The notes under the pieces were generated by a model. That model was not told the DNA's origin, ran no database searches, and saw nothing but the letters and a program-made list of their open reading frames with translations. The position numbers were made by a program, and so were the translations under genes. From Streptomyces sp. Tu 3180 (GTDB lineage Bacteria; Actinomycetota; Actinomycetes; Streptomycetales; Streptomycetaceae): a DNA stretch of 64,000 bases. Within the stretch, counting starts at the first letter, position 1. Each line of letters starts with the position of its first letter. The stretch spans positions 7,604,001-7,668,000 of the forward strand of contig NZ_WOXS01000002.1 in NCBI RefSeq assembly GCF_009852415.1, given 5' to 3'. Of the stretch, positions 39,193-64,000 are shown in pieces.

Positions 39193-40236
39193 TCAGTCGT
39201 CCCAGTGGAGTCGCTCGACCGCGTCGAGGACCCGGTCGACGTCCGGCAGGTGGTGGTGCTCCAGCAGCGGCGGCGGATACGGGATGTCCAGCCCCGTGAC
39301 GCGCAGGACCGGGGCCTCCAGGTGGTAGAAGCAGCGCTCGGTGAGCCGGGCGGCCAGCTCCGCGCCGACGCCGGCGAAGCCGCTCGACTCGTGCACCACC
39401 ACCGCCCGCCCGGTCGCGCGCACCGCGGCGCACAGCGCGTCGTCGTCCAGGGGCACCAGTGTCCGCAGGTCCAGCACGGCGAGGTCGATCCCCCGCTCCG
39501 CCGCCACCCGCGCCGCCTCCAGGCAGAGCGGTACGCAGGGCCCGTAGGTGATCAGCACGGCGGAGCGGCCGGGGCGTCGCAGCACCGCGCGGCCCAGCGG
39601 GGGGACCGGGACGGGCTCGTCCGGGGACCACGGCTCGCGGCCCCAGTAGAGCCGTTTGGGCTCCAGCAGCACCACGGGGTCGTCGCCGGCGATCGCGGCA
39701 CGCAGCAGGCCGTAGGCGTCGGCCACCGTGGCGGGGGTGGCCACGTGCAGGCCGGGGGTGTGCGCGTAGTAGGCCTCCGAGGAGTCGCTGTGGTGCTCGA
39801 CGCCGCCCACCCCGCCGCCGTACGGGATCCGCACCACCAGGGGCAGCGGAAGCCGGCCGGCGGTGCGGTTGCGCATCTTGGCGACGTGGCCGACCAGTTG
39901 CTCGAACGCCGGGTGGGCGAAGGCGTCGAACTGCATCTCCACGACGGGACGCAGGCCGTACATCGCCATGCCGACGGCGGTGCCGAGGATGCCCGCCTCG
40001 GCCAGCGGGGTGTCCGCGCAGCGGTCCGCCCCGAACTCGGCGGCCAGGCCGTCGGTGACGCGGAAGACCCCGCCGAGGGAGCCGACGTCCTCACCGAGGA
40101 CGTACACCGTGTCGTCCTCCCGCATCGCGTCCCGCAGCGCCCGGTTGAGCGCCTGCACCATCGTCGACCCGGTCGCGGCGGTGGCGGGCGGCGGTGCCGC
40201 GGACCGGGTGTCGTCCGCCTCGTCGAGGGTGGTCAC
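39193..40236 (-). CDS. 2-oxoacid dehydrogenase E1 beta subunit
   Basis: A 347-aa subunit. The GTG start at 40236 overlaps the E1 alpha stop (GTGA), and the conserved protein begins at MVQALNRALRDAM about 27 residues in. Family motifs: VLGEDVG, FRVTDGL, DTPLAE, RIPYGGG, and VEHHSDSSEAYYAHTPGL. The EHHS-x-S-x-EA pattern is the one seen in branched-chain E1 beta rather than the usual pyruvate type. With E1 alpha it forms the thiamine diphosphate enzyme that decarboxylates a 2-oxoacid and acylates a lipoyl group. The lipoyl partner is the domain at the start of gene A. The substrate is uncertain: 2-oxoisovalerate would give isobutyryl (virginiamycin M type), pyruvate would give acetyl (griseoviridin type). 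Confidence 0.9.
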   Translation of the reverse strand: MTTLDEADDTRSAAPPPATAATGSTMVQALNRALRDAMREDDTVYVLGEDVGSLGGVFRVTDGLAAEFGADRCADTPLAEAGILGTAVGMAMYGLRPVVEMQFDAFAHPAFEQLVGHVAKMRNRTAGRLPLPLVVRIPYGGGVGGVEHHSDSSEAYYAHTPGLHVATPATVADAYGLLRAAIAGDDPVVLLEPKRLYWGREPWSPDEPVPVPPLGRAVLRRPGRSAVLITYGPCVPLCLEAARVAAERGIDLAVLDLRTLVPLDDDALCAAVRATGRAVVVHESSGFAGVGAELAARLTERCFYHLEAPVLRVTGLDIPYPPPLLEHHHLPDVDRVLDAVERLHWDD

Positions 40237-41459
40237 GTCTCCTCCTCGGTTCCGGCGGCGAACGAGCGCCGCCACGCGGCCAGTTCGGCGGCCTGCTCGC
40301 GCAGGTGCGGGGTGGGCCGCGCGTAGACGTGCCCGAACAGCTGCCGCGCGGACGGCGGCGGGGGGTCGGCGAACGCGGCGCGCTGTTCGGCGGCCACCCG
40401 GTCGGCGGCCTGCGCGGCCTCGCGCACCGTGGCGTCGTCCAGCAGTCCCGCCGCCCCGAGGTGGGCCTCCATCAGGGTCACCGGATCGTGCTCGCGCCAC
40501 AGGGCGACCTCCTCGTCGGCGCGGTAGCGGCGCGGGTCGTCGGCGTTGGTGTGCGGGTCGATCCGGTAGGTGATCGCCTCGACCAGGACCGGGCCCCGCC
40601 CCGCACGCGCGTGCGCGACGGCCTCCGCCACGACCCGGTACGTCGCCAGGACGTCGTTGCCCTCGACCAGCCGCCCCCGCAGCCCGTAGCCCACCGCCTT
40701 GTGGGCCAGTGTGGGTGCGGCGTTCTGCCGGGCCAGCGGCACGGAGATGGCGAAGCCGTTGTTCTGCACGAGGAAGACCACCGGCGCCCGCAGCACCCCG
40801 GCGAAGGTGAGGGCCTCGTGGAAGTCGCCCTCACTGGTCGCGCCGTCACCGGCCAGGGCGAGCGCGACCACGTCGTCGCCGCGCAGCCGGGCCGCGTGCG
40901 CGAGGCCGACGGCGTGCGGCAGATGGGTGGCCAGCGGAGTGCACAGCGGCGCCGTCCGCCGGGCCCGCGGGTCGTAGCCGCTGTGCGCGGCGCCGTGCAG
41001 CAGCGCCAGCGTCTCGCCCGCGGTGTGTCCGCGCAGGAACACCGCGAGCGTGTCCCGGTAGGTGGGGAACAGCCAGTCCGTCTCCCGCAGGGCGGCCACG
41101 GCGGCCACCTGGCACGCCTCCTGACCGGTGGAGGAGGGGTAGACGGCCAGTCGGCCCTGCCGGGCCAGCGCCGTGGCCTGCTCGTTGAACCGCCGTCCCA
41201 CGACCAGCCGTTGGTGCAGGGTGCGCGCCCACCCGGGGTCGACCGCGTCGGCCGCGGGCGTGCCGAGGACACGCACCGGCGCCGGGTCGGGCAGCAGCGG
41301 GGCCGGATCACGCAGCGGTCCGTCGGCCCCCGGACGCCAGACGGCCGGCCCCCCGCCGGCCCCGGGACCGTCCGCCGCCGCGACCGGCGCAGAAGGGGCC
41401 GGAGCGGTGGCGGTGCCCGGCGCGGAAGGGGCCGAGGCGGCGGTGCCCGACCCCATCAC
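40233..41459 (-). CDS. 2-oxoacid dehydrogenase E1 alpha subunit
   Basis: Up to 408 aa. The GTG at 41459 (or ATG 41456) overlaps the stop of the hydroxylase gene, so the two are translationally coupled. An Ala/Pro/Gly-rich leader of about 40 residues precedes the conserved protein. Motifs: YPSSTGQEA, LFPTYRDTLAVF, and the thiamine diphosphate site GDGATSEGDFHEAL (about 203-216) followed by QNNGFAIS. The downstream loop YRIDPHTNADDPRRYR is typical of the family, including branched-chain E1 alpha. It works as a heterotetramer with the adjacent E1 beta. No E3 (dihydrolipoyl dehydrogenase) lies nearby, so a housekeeping E3 would have to reoxidise the lipoyl group. Confidence 0.92.
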   Translation of the reverse strand: MMGSGTAASAPSAPGTATAPAPSAPVAAADGPGAGGGPAVWRPGADGPLRDPAPLLPDPAPVRVLGTPAADAVDPGWARTLHQRLVVGRRFNEQATALARQGRLAVYPSSTGQEACQVAAVAALRETDWLFPTYRDTLAVFLRGHTAGETLALLHGAAHSGYDPRARRTAPLCTPLATHLPHAVGLAHAARLRGDDVVALALAGDGATSEGDFHEALTFAGVLRAPVVFLVQNNGFAISVPLARQNAAPTLAHKAVGYGLRGRLVEGNDVLATYRVVAEAVAHARAGRGPVLVEAITYRIDPHTNADDPRRYRADEEVALWREHDPVTLMEAHLGAAGLLDDATVREAAQAADRVAAEQRAAFADPPPPSARQLFGHVYARPTPHLREQAAELAAWRRSFAAGTEEET

Positions 41460-42329
41460 AGCGCCCCGGACAGCGGGGCCAGCGGCCGGTAGTCCCGGGC
41501 CGCCAGGAATTCCGGCCGGGGCGAGGGCACCTCGGCGAGCGGGTTGGCGACGCTGTTGTAGGTGAACAGGGCGACCCGCCGGTCGGAGGGCGCCATGTTG
41601 GTGCCCGAGCCGTGCACGATCCTCGGATCGAAGAAGAGCAGCGCCCCGGCCGGCCCGGTGGCGGACGTGATGCGGCTTTCCGCCACCAGCGACGTCAATT
41701 GTTCGGCATGCAGCCGGAAATCCAGGTCGGCCGACAGCTGGGAGAGCCAGTCCTGCTTTCCGGACGTCTTCCCGCGGTGATCGGATCCGGCGCCGGATGT
41801 CTTTCCGGATTCAGCTCCCGTGATTCTCGATTCCGGTTCTCCTCCGTTTTCCGGCAGGTTCTGCGGAACCGGTTTCCGGTGCGAACCGGGGATGAGGAGA
41901 AGGGGGCCGTTGAATTCGGTGACCTCGTCCAGGAAAAGCGCCGCGTTGACCGCCAGCGGCCGCCGCATGCCGTCCTTGTGCTGCCAGAACACGTAGTCCT
42001 GGTGCCAGGGCCACACATCGCCGCACAGCGCCCGCTTGGCGTTGACCTTCACCTGGTGGACGTACACGTCGCCGTCGACCAGCTGCCGTGCCGCCTCCAG
42101 GATCCGCGGCAGCCGGACCAGCCGGCCGAACAGCTCGCTCACCTGGTGACAGCCGTGCAGGCCCGCGCACGGTCGTGCCGTCCTTCTCCATCACGCGCCC
42201 GGGGTGTTCCACCCCCTCCAGGCGGGCGACCTCCTCGCGGACGCGTTCCAGGTCCGCGGGTCCGATCCCGCTGTCGGTGAGCAGGAATCCGGTGGATCGG
42301 TAGTCGGTGATCTGCGCTGGACTGAGCAT
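41456..42329 (-). CDS. Fe(II)/2-oxoglutarate dioxygenase (PhyH/EctD-like), probable L-proline 4-hydroxylase; frameshifted
   Basis: About 290 aa when one surplus base is removed. I choose ATG 42329 (GGGTGA upstream); GTG 42338 is an alternative. Motifs: LHGCHQVSELF, YVHQVKVN, iron ligands WHQD and distal HGSG, FLDEVTEFNGPLLLIPGSH, and an Arg-rich 2-oxoglutarate site (SDRRVALFTYN). The family includes ectoine hydroxylase and bacterial proline hydroxylases. A proline 4-hydroxylase of this cofactor type was purified from the etamycin producer Streptomyces griseoviridus P8648. Etamycin contains D-allo-hydroxyproline, which is what trans-4-hydroxy-L-proline becomes after alpha-epimerisation, and gene F next door ends in an epimerase domain. 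The frame breaks at the C-run 42162-42164, probably a sequence error. First gene of a coupled operon with E1 alpha and E1 beta. Confidence 0.85.
42162..42164 (-). other. Apparent +1 frameshift in the hydroxylase gene
   Basis: Three Cs on the plus strand. With two, the protein reads ...GTTVRGLHGCHQVSELF, a normal family sequence. With three, the N-terminal 55 codons are cut from the rest. Confidence 0.85.
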
Positions 42330-42474
42330 CGTCGTCACCCATCGTGTCCGGTTCCCGGCACGGTCCGCACGGCGTCGTGAAATACCTGCGGGGAGGGCCG
42401 GGGAGGTGGTCCGTCGAAGCCGCTTTCCGACATGCTCGCGGGAGCACGTCCGGCAGGTGGTCCAATGCGTCGGG

Positions 42475-42502
42475 AGCCTAGCAGACGGCGGTGGCCCGGA
42501 AA
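42475..42502 (-). promoter_or_regulatory. Weak candidate promoter for the hydroxylase-E1 operon
   Basis: Toward the hydroxylase: TTTCCG (42502-42497), 16-bp spacer, TAGGCT (42480-42475). It would give a leader of about 140 nt, which contains a small dyad TGCTC-GCGG-GAGCA (42433-42446). No TCAG repeats precede it. This is the left side of the 333-bp divergent region 42330-42662; nothing else is clear there apart from the gene F promoter. Confidence 0.3.
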
Positions 42503-42560
42503 GACGCGAAAGCGCGGAGCGGGGTAATTCCGGCGCGCCTCCCCTTATGTGCAGGCGTCT

Positions 42561-42604
42561 TGTCAGTCGTTCGTCAGTGCAGAGTCAGCGCTATTTGTGA
42601 CGAT
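42561..42604 (+). promoter_or_regulatory. Gene F promoter with SARP-type triple direct repeat
   Basis: Heptamers TGTCAGT (42561-42567), CGTCAGT (42572-42578) and AGTCAGC (42583-42589) repeat every 11 bp. Nine bases on is GACGAT (42599-42604), a possible -10. Geometry and TCAG core match the element before gene A. Transcription would start near 42611, so the start codons at 42549 and 42603 would lie upstream of the mRNA. This supports GTG 42663 as the real start. Confidence 0.7.
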
Positions 42605-42662
42605 GCTGCGGATCAATTCCCAGGGCCGTGCGGCCGGACGGAACGCGAGCGGAGGAGACGCT

Positions 42663-45600
42663 GTGACGCGGACGGGACCGATGGACGTGCTGCCCCTGAC
42701 CCCCCTCCAGGACGGGCTGCTCTTCCACGCCCTCTACGACGAGCGCGCCGCCGACGTCTACGTCGTGCAGTTCGTCCTCGACCTGCGCGGCGGGCCGGAT
42801 CCCGCGCGGCTGCGCGCCGCCGTCGACGGCCTGCTGCGCCGGCACCCCAACCTGCGGGCGGGCTTCTGGCAGGACGGCATGAAACGGGCCGTGCAGGTCG
42901 TTCCCCGGCAGGCCGCGGTCCCCTGGACCGAGCACGACCTGACGGACACCGCGCCGTCCGGCCGGGAGGAGGCGCTGGAGCGGCTGCTGGCCGCCGACCG
43001 GGTCCGCCGCTTCGACCCGGCCCGGCCGCCCCTGCTGCGCTGCGCCCTGGTCACCTTCGGCCCGCGGGACCACCGGCTGGTCCTCAGCCACCACCACCTG
43101 CTGTTCGACGGCTGGTCCATGCCCCTGCTGCTGGCCGACCTGTTCGCCCTGTACGACGCCGGCGGCGACGAGACGGCCCTGCCCGCCCCGCCCGCCTTCC
43201 GCGACCACCTCGCCTGGCTCCACGCCCGGGACACCGAGGCCGACACCCGGGCATGGCGCCGGGAGCTCGCGGGGCTGGACCGGCCGACCACGGTCGCCGT
43301 GCCGGGCACGGACGGGAACGGCGAGGCCGCGCGCCAGGAGTACGTCGAGCTCGACGAGCGCGCCACGGCTGCGCTCACCGCGCGGGGCCGCGCCCACGGA
43401 CTCACCCTCAACACGCTCGTCCAGGGAGCCTGGGGACTGCTGCTGGGCGCCCTGACCGGCTCCGCCGACGTCACCTTCGGCGCCGTGGTCTCCGGCCGGC
43501 CGCCCGAGGTGCCCGGCTCCGCCTCCATGGTCGGTCTGTTCATCAACACCGTGCCGATCCGGCTGCGCGCCCGCCCCGACCGGTCCCTCGCCGCGATCCT
43601 GGCCGAACTCCAGGAACGCCAGGGAAGCCTGACGGAGCATCAGTACGCCGGTCTGGCCGCCGTGCAGCGCGCGGCCGGGCTCGGCGAACTCTTCGACACC
43701 CTCGTCGTCTTCGAGAACTACCCCCTCGACCCCGGCGCCCTCGACCTGCGCGCCGACGGCGTGACCCTGGCCGGCCTGGAGGTGCGCGACGCCACCCACT
43801 ACCCGCTGAGCCTGGTGGTGATCCCCGGCGAACGGCTGCGGCTGCGCGTCGAGCACCGGCCCGGCCGGTGCCGCCCGGAGGTGGTGCGCGGCATCGGCGC
43901 CCGCCTGCTGAAGGTGCTGCACGCCCTGGCCGACGGCCTGGACCGGCCCGCCGCCGCCCTCGACCTGCTCACGGACGACGAGCGCACGGCGGTGACGCAC
44001 ACGCCCGACGCCACGGCACCGGCGTACCCGCGGGCCACCCTGCCCGCCCTGCTGGAGCGCCAGGCCGCGCGCACCCCGGACGCCACCGCGGTCGTCTGCG
44101 CGGACACCCGGCTGACCTACCGGGAACTGGCCGCCCGGGCGAACCGGCTGGCCCGGCTGCTCGTCGCGCTCGGCGCCGGGCCCGAGACCCCGGTGGCGCT
44201 CGCCCTGCCCCGCTCGGCCGACCAGGTCGTCGCGTTCCTCGCGGTCCTGAAGGCCGGCGCCGCCTACGTCCCCGTCGACACCACCTACCCGGCCGAGCGC
44301 ATCGCCTTCCTGCTGCGGGACGCCGCACCGGTCGCCGTGGTGACCACCGCCGCCGAGCGCAAGCGGCTGCCCGAGGACACCACGGCCGTCGTCCTCGACG
44401 ACCCGGCCTGCGCTGCCGAACTGGCCGCCCACTCCGACGCCGACCTCACCGACGCCGACCGCACCGCCCCCCTCACCACGGACCACCTCGTCTACGTCCT
44501 CTACACCTCCGGCTCCACCGGCCGCCCCAAGGGCGTCGAGATGCACGCCGAGCCCCTGCTCAACCTGATGGCCTGGTACGCGGACGCGGTGCCCGCCCCC
44601 GCCGGGGAGACCGTCTCCCAGTTCTCCACCCTCGCCTTCGACCCGGCCCCGCTGGAGATGCTCTCCGCGCTCACCCAGGGCCAGACCCTCACGGTCGCCA
44701 CCGACGCCGCCCGGCACGACCCGCACGAACTCCTGGACTGGCTGGAACGCGACGAGGCCCGGCACCTCTACACGACCCACACCGTCCTGGAGGCACTCGC
44801 CGAGGCGGCCGCCGCCCAGGACCGCGACCTGCCCGCCCTGCGCCACATCGTCCAGGCCGGCGAGGCCCTGACCCCGACGGACGCCGTCAAACGCCTCTTC
44901 CACCGGCACCCCGCACGGCGGCTGCACAACCTCTACGGCCCCACCGAGACCCACGTGGTGACCGCCGCGACCCTCGGTCCCGACCCGGCCGCCTGGCCCC
45001 GCTCCGCACCGATCGGCACCGTCCTGCCCCATACCCGCGCCCATGTGCTGGACCCCTGGCTGCGGCCGGTGCCGCCGGGCGTGACCGGCGAGCTCTACAT
45101 CGGCGGTGTCATGCTCGCCCGGGGCTATCTGCGCCGGCCCGGCCTGACCGCGGCCCGCTTCGTCGCCGACCCCTTCGGACCGCCCGGCGGCCGCCTGTAC
45201 CGCACCGGTGACCTGGTGCGGCTGCGTCCGGACGGCGCCCTGGACTTCCTCGGACGCGCCGACGACCAGGTGAAGATCGGCGGGCAGCGGGTGGAGCCCG
45301 GCGAGACCCGCGCCGCGCTGGAGGAGCACCCCGACGTGGCGCAGGCGTACGTGACGGCCCGTGAGGACACACCCGGCGCTCCCCGTCTCGTGGCGTACGC
45401 GGTGCCCGTCCCGGGCCGCCGGCCCGATCCGGGCGTGCTGCGCGACCACCTGGCCCGGCGCCTGCCGGCCCCGCTCGTGCCCGCCTCGTGCGTGGTGCTC
45501 GACGCGCTGCCCCGCAACGCCAACGGCAAGGTCGACCGCCAGGCGCTGCCGGCGCCCGTCGTCACCGGAGCCGGCGGCCGGGCGGCCCGCGACGAGCGGG

Positions 45601-47329
45601 AGCGGCTGCTCGTCCGGCTCTTCCAGGAGGTCGTCGGCGCCCGGGACGTCGGCATCGACGACAGCTTCTTCGCCCTGGGCGGCGACAGCATCATGTCGAT
45701 GCAGCTCGCCGGCCGGGCCCGCAAGGCCGGGCTGCTGCTCTCCCCGCGCGACGTGTTCGAACACCGTACGGCGGCCCGGCTGGCCGCCGTCGCCGGCGAG
45801 GTGGGGAAGGACGAGGAGCGGCCCGCCGGCCTGGACGGCACCGGCCCCTTCCCCGCCACCCCGATCATGCACTGGCTGCGCGGACTGGGCGGCCCCGTGG
45901 ACGGATTCAGCCAGTCGGTGGTGCTGCGCGCCCCCGCGGACCTGGACGAGCCGCGGCTCACCGTCCTGCTGCAGACCCTGCTGGACCACCACGACATGCT
46001 CCGGCTGCGCCTGACCACCGGCCCCGACGGCGGCTGGCGGCCCGAGATCCCGCCGCCCGGCTCCGTCCGCGCCGCCGACCGCGTCCACCGCGTCGACGTC
46101 AGCGGACTCGGGCCCGGGGCACTGCGCGAGACGGTGGCACGCGAGAGCGAGGCCGCCGACCGGCGACTGCGGCCCGCCGCAGGCGACGTCCTGCGCGCCG
46201 TCTGGTGCGACGCGGGTCCCGGCCGGCCGGGACGGCTCGTGCTGACCGCACACCATCTCGCCGTGGACGGCGTCTCCTGGCGCGTCCTGACGGCCGACCT
46301 GGCGACCGCGTGGCAGGCGGTCCGCGCCGGGCGCGCCCCCCGGCTCGACCCGGTTCCCGTGTCGTTCCGGCACTGGGCGCACCGGCTCGCGGAGCTGGCC
46401 CGCACCCCGGCCGTGCACGGGGAACTGGACCTGTGGCGCTCCGTCGTCCGCCCCGCCGAACCGCTGCCCACCGCCGTGCCCCCGGACCCGGCGCGCGACA
46501 CGGCCGCCACCGGCCGCCTGGTCACCCTGGAGCTGCCGGCCGGGACGACCCACCCGCTGCTCACCGCCGTCCCCGCCGCGTTCCACGCGGACATCGACGA
46601 CGTCCTCCTCACCGCGCTGGCCGCCGCCGTGACCGCCTGGCGCCGCGAGCGCGGCCAGCAGGCCACCGCCCTCGTCGTCGACGTCGAGGGCCACGGCCGC
46701 GACGAGAGCGTCACCGGCGGCGACCTCTCCCGCACCGTCGGGTGGTTCACCAGCCTCTACCCGGTCCGGCTCGACATCGGCCTGGCCGACCCCGCCGCCC
46801 TCAGGTCCGGCGGCCCGGCCCTCGGCCGGGCCGTGAAACGGGTCAAGGAGCAGCTGCGCGCCCTGCCCCGGCACGGCCTCGGCCACGGCCTGCTGCGCCA
46901 CCTCGACGACACCACCGCCCCCCTGCTGGCGGACGGCACCCGCCCGCAGATCTGCTTCAACTACCTCGGCCGGTTCGCCCCGCCGGACGGCACCGACTGG
47001 GCGCCCGCGCCCGAGTCGCCGCCGCTGGGCGGCTCGGTGGACGGAGCCCTGCCGTTCGGCAGGCCGCTCCAGCTGAACGCCTACACCCAGGACGGACCGG
47101 GCGGCCCCCGGCTGGTCGCGCTGTGGTCCTGGCCCGCCGCGCTCTGGAGCGAACAGGACGTCAGGGAGCTGGCCGAGGGCTGGTTCGCCCTGCTCCGCGC
47201 CCTGGTCACGCACACCGCCACCGGGGGCGCGGGCGGCCGCTCGCCCTCGGACCTGCCGCTCGTGAACCTCAGTCAGGCCGACATAGACGACTTCGAAGGC
47301 GAACTGGACCAGGAAGACGAGGCAACGCT

Positions 47330-47333
<4 letters not shown>
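42663..47333 (+). CDS. NRPS: C-A-PCP-E (gene F), probable D-hydroxyproline module
   Basis: 1556 aa from GTG 42663, which has GGAGGAG 6-7 nt upstream. Domains: C (LPLTPLQDGLLFH; HHHLLFDGWS at about 143), of the type that usually accepts a D-residue upstream; A (YTSGSTGRPKG, about 613) with by-eye code D-P-L-Y-V-A-L-V-V-K, whose V-A-x-V-V-K part resembles proline codes; PCP (GGDSIMSMQL, about 1005); E (HHLAVDGVSWR at about 1197, EGHGRDE, VGWFTSLYPVRL). The C-terminus NLSQADIDDFEGELDQEDEATL looks like a docking tail. In etamycin the third residue is D-allo-hydroxyproline after D-leucine, which fits a D-accepting C domain, a proline-like A code, an E domain and the adjacent hydroxylase. The Thr and D-Leu modules must be elsewhere. 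The stop overlaps the gene G start (GTGA). Confidence 0.92.

Positions 47334-64000
<16,667 letters not shown>

Noticed and set aside
42404..42463. AGGTGGTCC occurring twice (42404-42412 and 42455-42463) upstream of the hydroxylase
   Set aside because: A 9-bp match 51 bp apart in GC-rich DNA may be chance, and no operator family fits.
42549..42605. Earlier in-frame starts of gene F (42549, 42603)
   Set aside because: They overlap or precede the SARP repeats and the -10. GTG 42663 has a strong GGAGGAG at good spacing.

Overview
The window is high-GC (third codon positions almost all G or C), with overlapping coupled genes and megasynthase architecture typical of Streptomyces. It looks like the interior of one large streptogramin cluster that encodes both partners of a synergistic antibiotic pair. 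I assign it to the griseoviridin/viridogrisein (etamycin) type, with reservations about the exact group A product.

Left half, minus strand (35672 down to 1): five co-directional, tightly packed genes form a trans-AT PKS/NRPS line for a group A streptogramin. In biosynthetic order: (A) 22005-35672, an E2 (lipoyl, subunit-binding and acyltransferase domains) fused to ACP-KS-KR-ACP-KS-DH-KR-ACP-C-A(Gly)-PCP; (B) 14918-22008, KS-DH-KR-ACP-KS-ACP; (C) 8569-14829, KS-KR-ACP-KS-ACP; (D) 577-8559, Cy-Cy-A(Ser)-PCP-PCP-oxidase-KS0-ACP; (E) 1-580, the start of an NRPS with a C domain. No AT domain is seen. Glycine, then a serine-derived oxazole, then one last amino acid is the group A streptogramin order.

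Middle: a P450 (35974-37164, plus) diverges from gene A. It converges, across a strong hairpin, on an ABC-F ribosome-protection gene (37231-38865, minus), a plausible self-resistance gene for a 50S-targeting product. Upstream lies a coupled minus-strand operon: an Fe(II)/2-oxoglutarate hydroxylase (41456-42329, probable proline 4-hydroxylase), then E1 alpha and E1 beta of a 2-oxoacid dehydrogenase. The E1 pair plus the fused E2 would make the acyl starter directly on the PKS.

Right half, plus strand: two coupled NRPS genes for a group B streptogramin. F (42663-47333) is C-A-PCP-E. G (47330 to beyond the edge) is C-A(Gly)-NMT-PCP, C-A-NMT-PCP, C-A-PCP, C-A-NMT-PCP-TE. D-hydroxyproline, sarcosine, N-methyl(beta-methyl)leucine, alanine, N-methylphenylglycine, then release is the second part of the etamycin chain.

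Both halves carry matching promoter-proximal triple direct repeats (TCAG core, 11-bp period, about 9 bp before a -10), as expected for SARP activators. Gene G contains long exact internal repeats in a different codon style, which suggests module-to-module gene conversion. Four single-base G/C-run indels break genes B, the hydroxylase and G (twice). They look like sequence errors, and I annotate across them.
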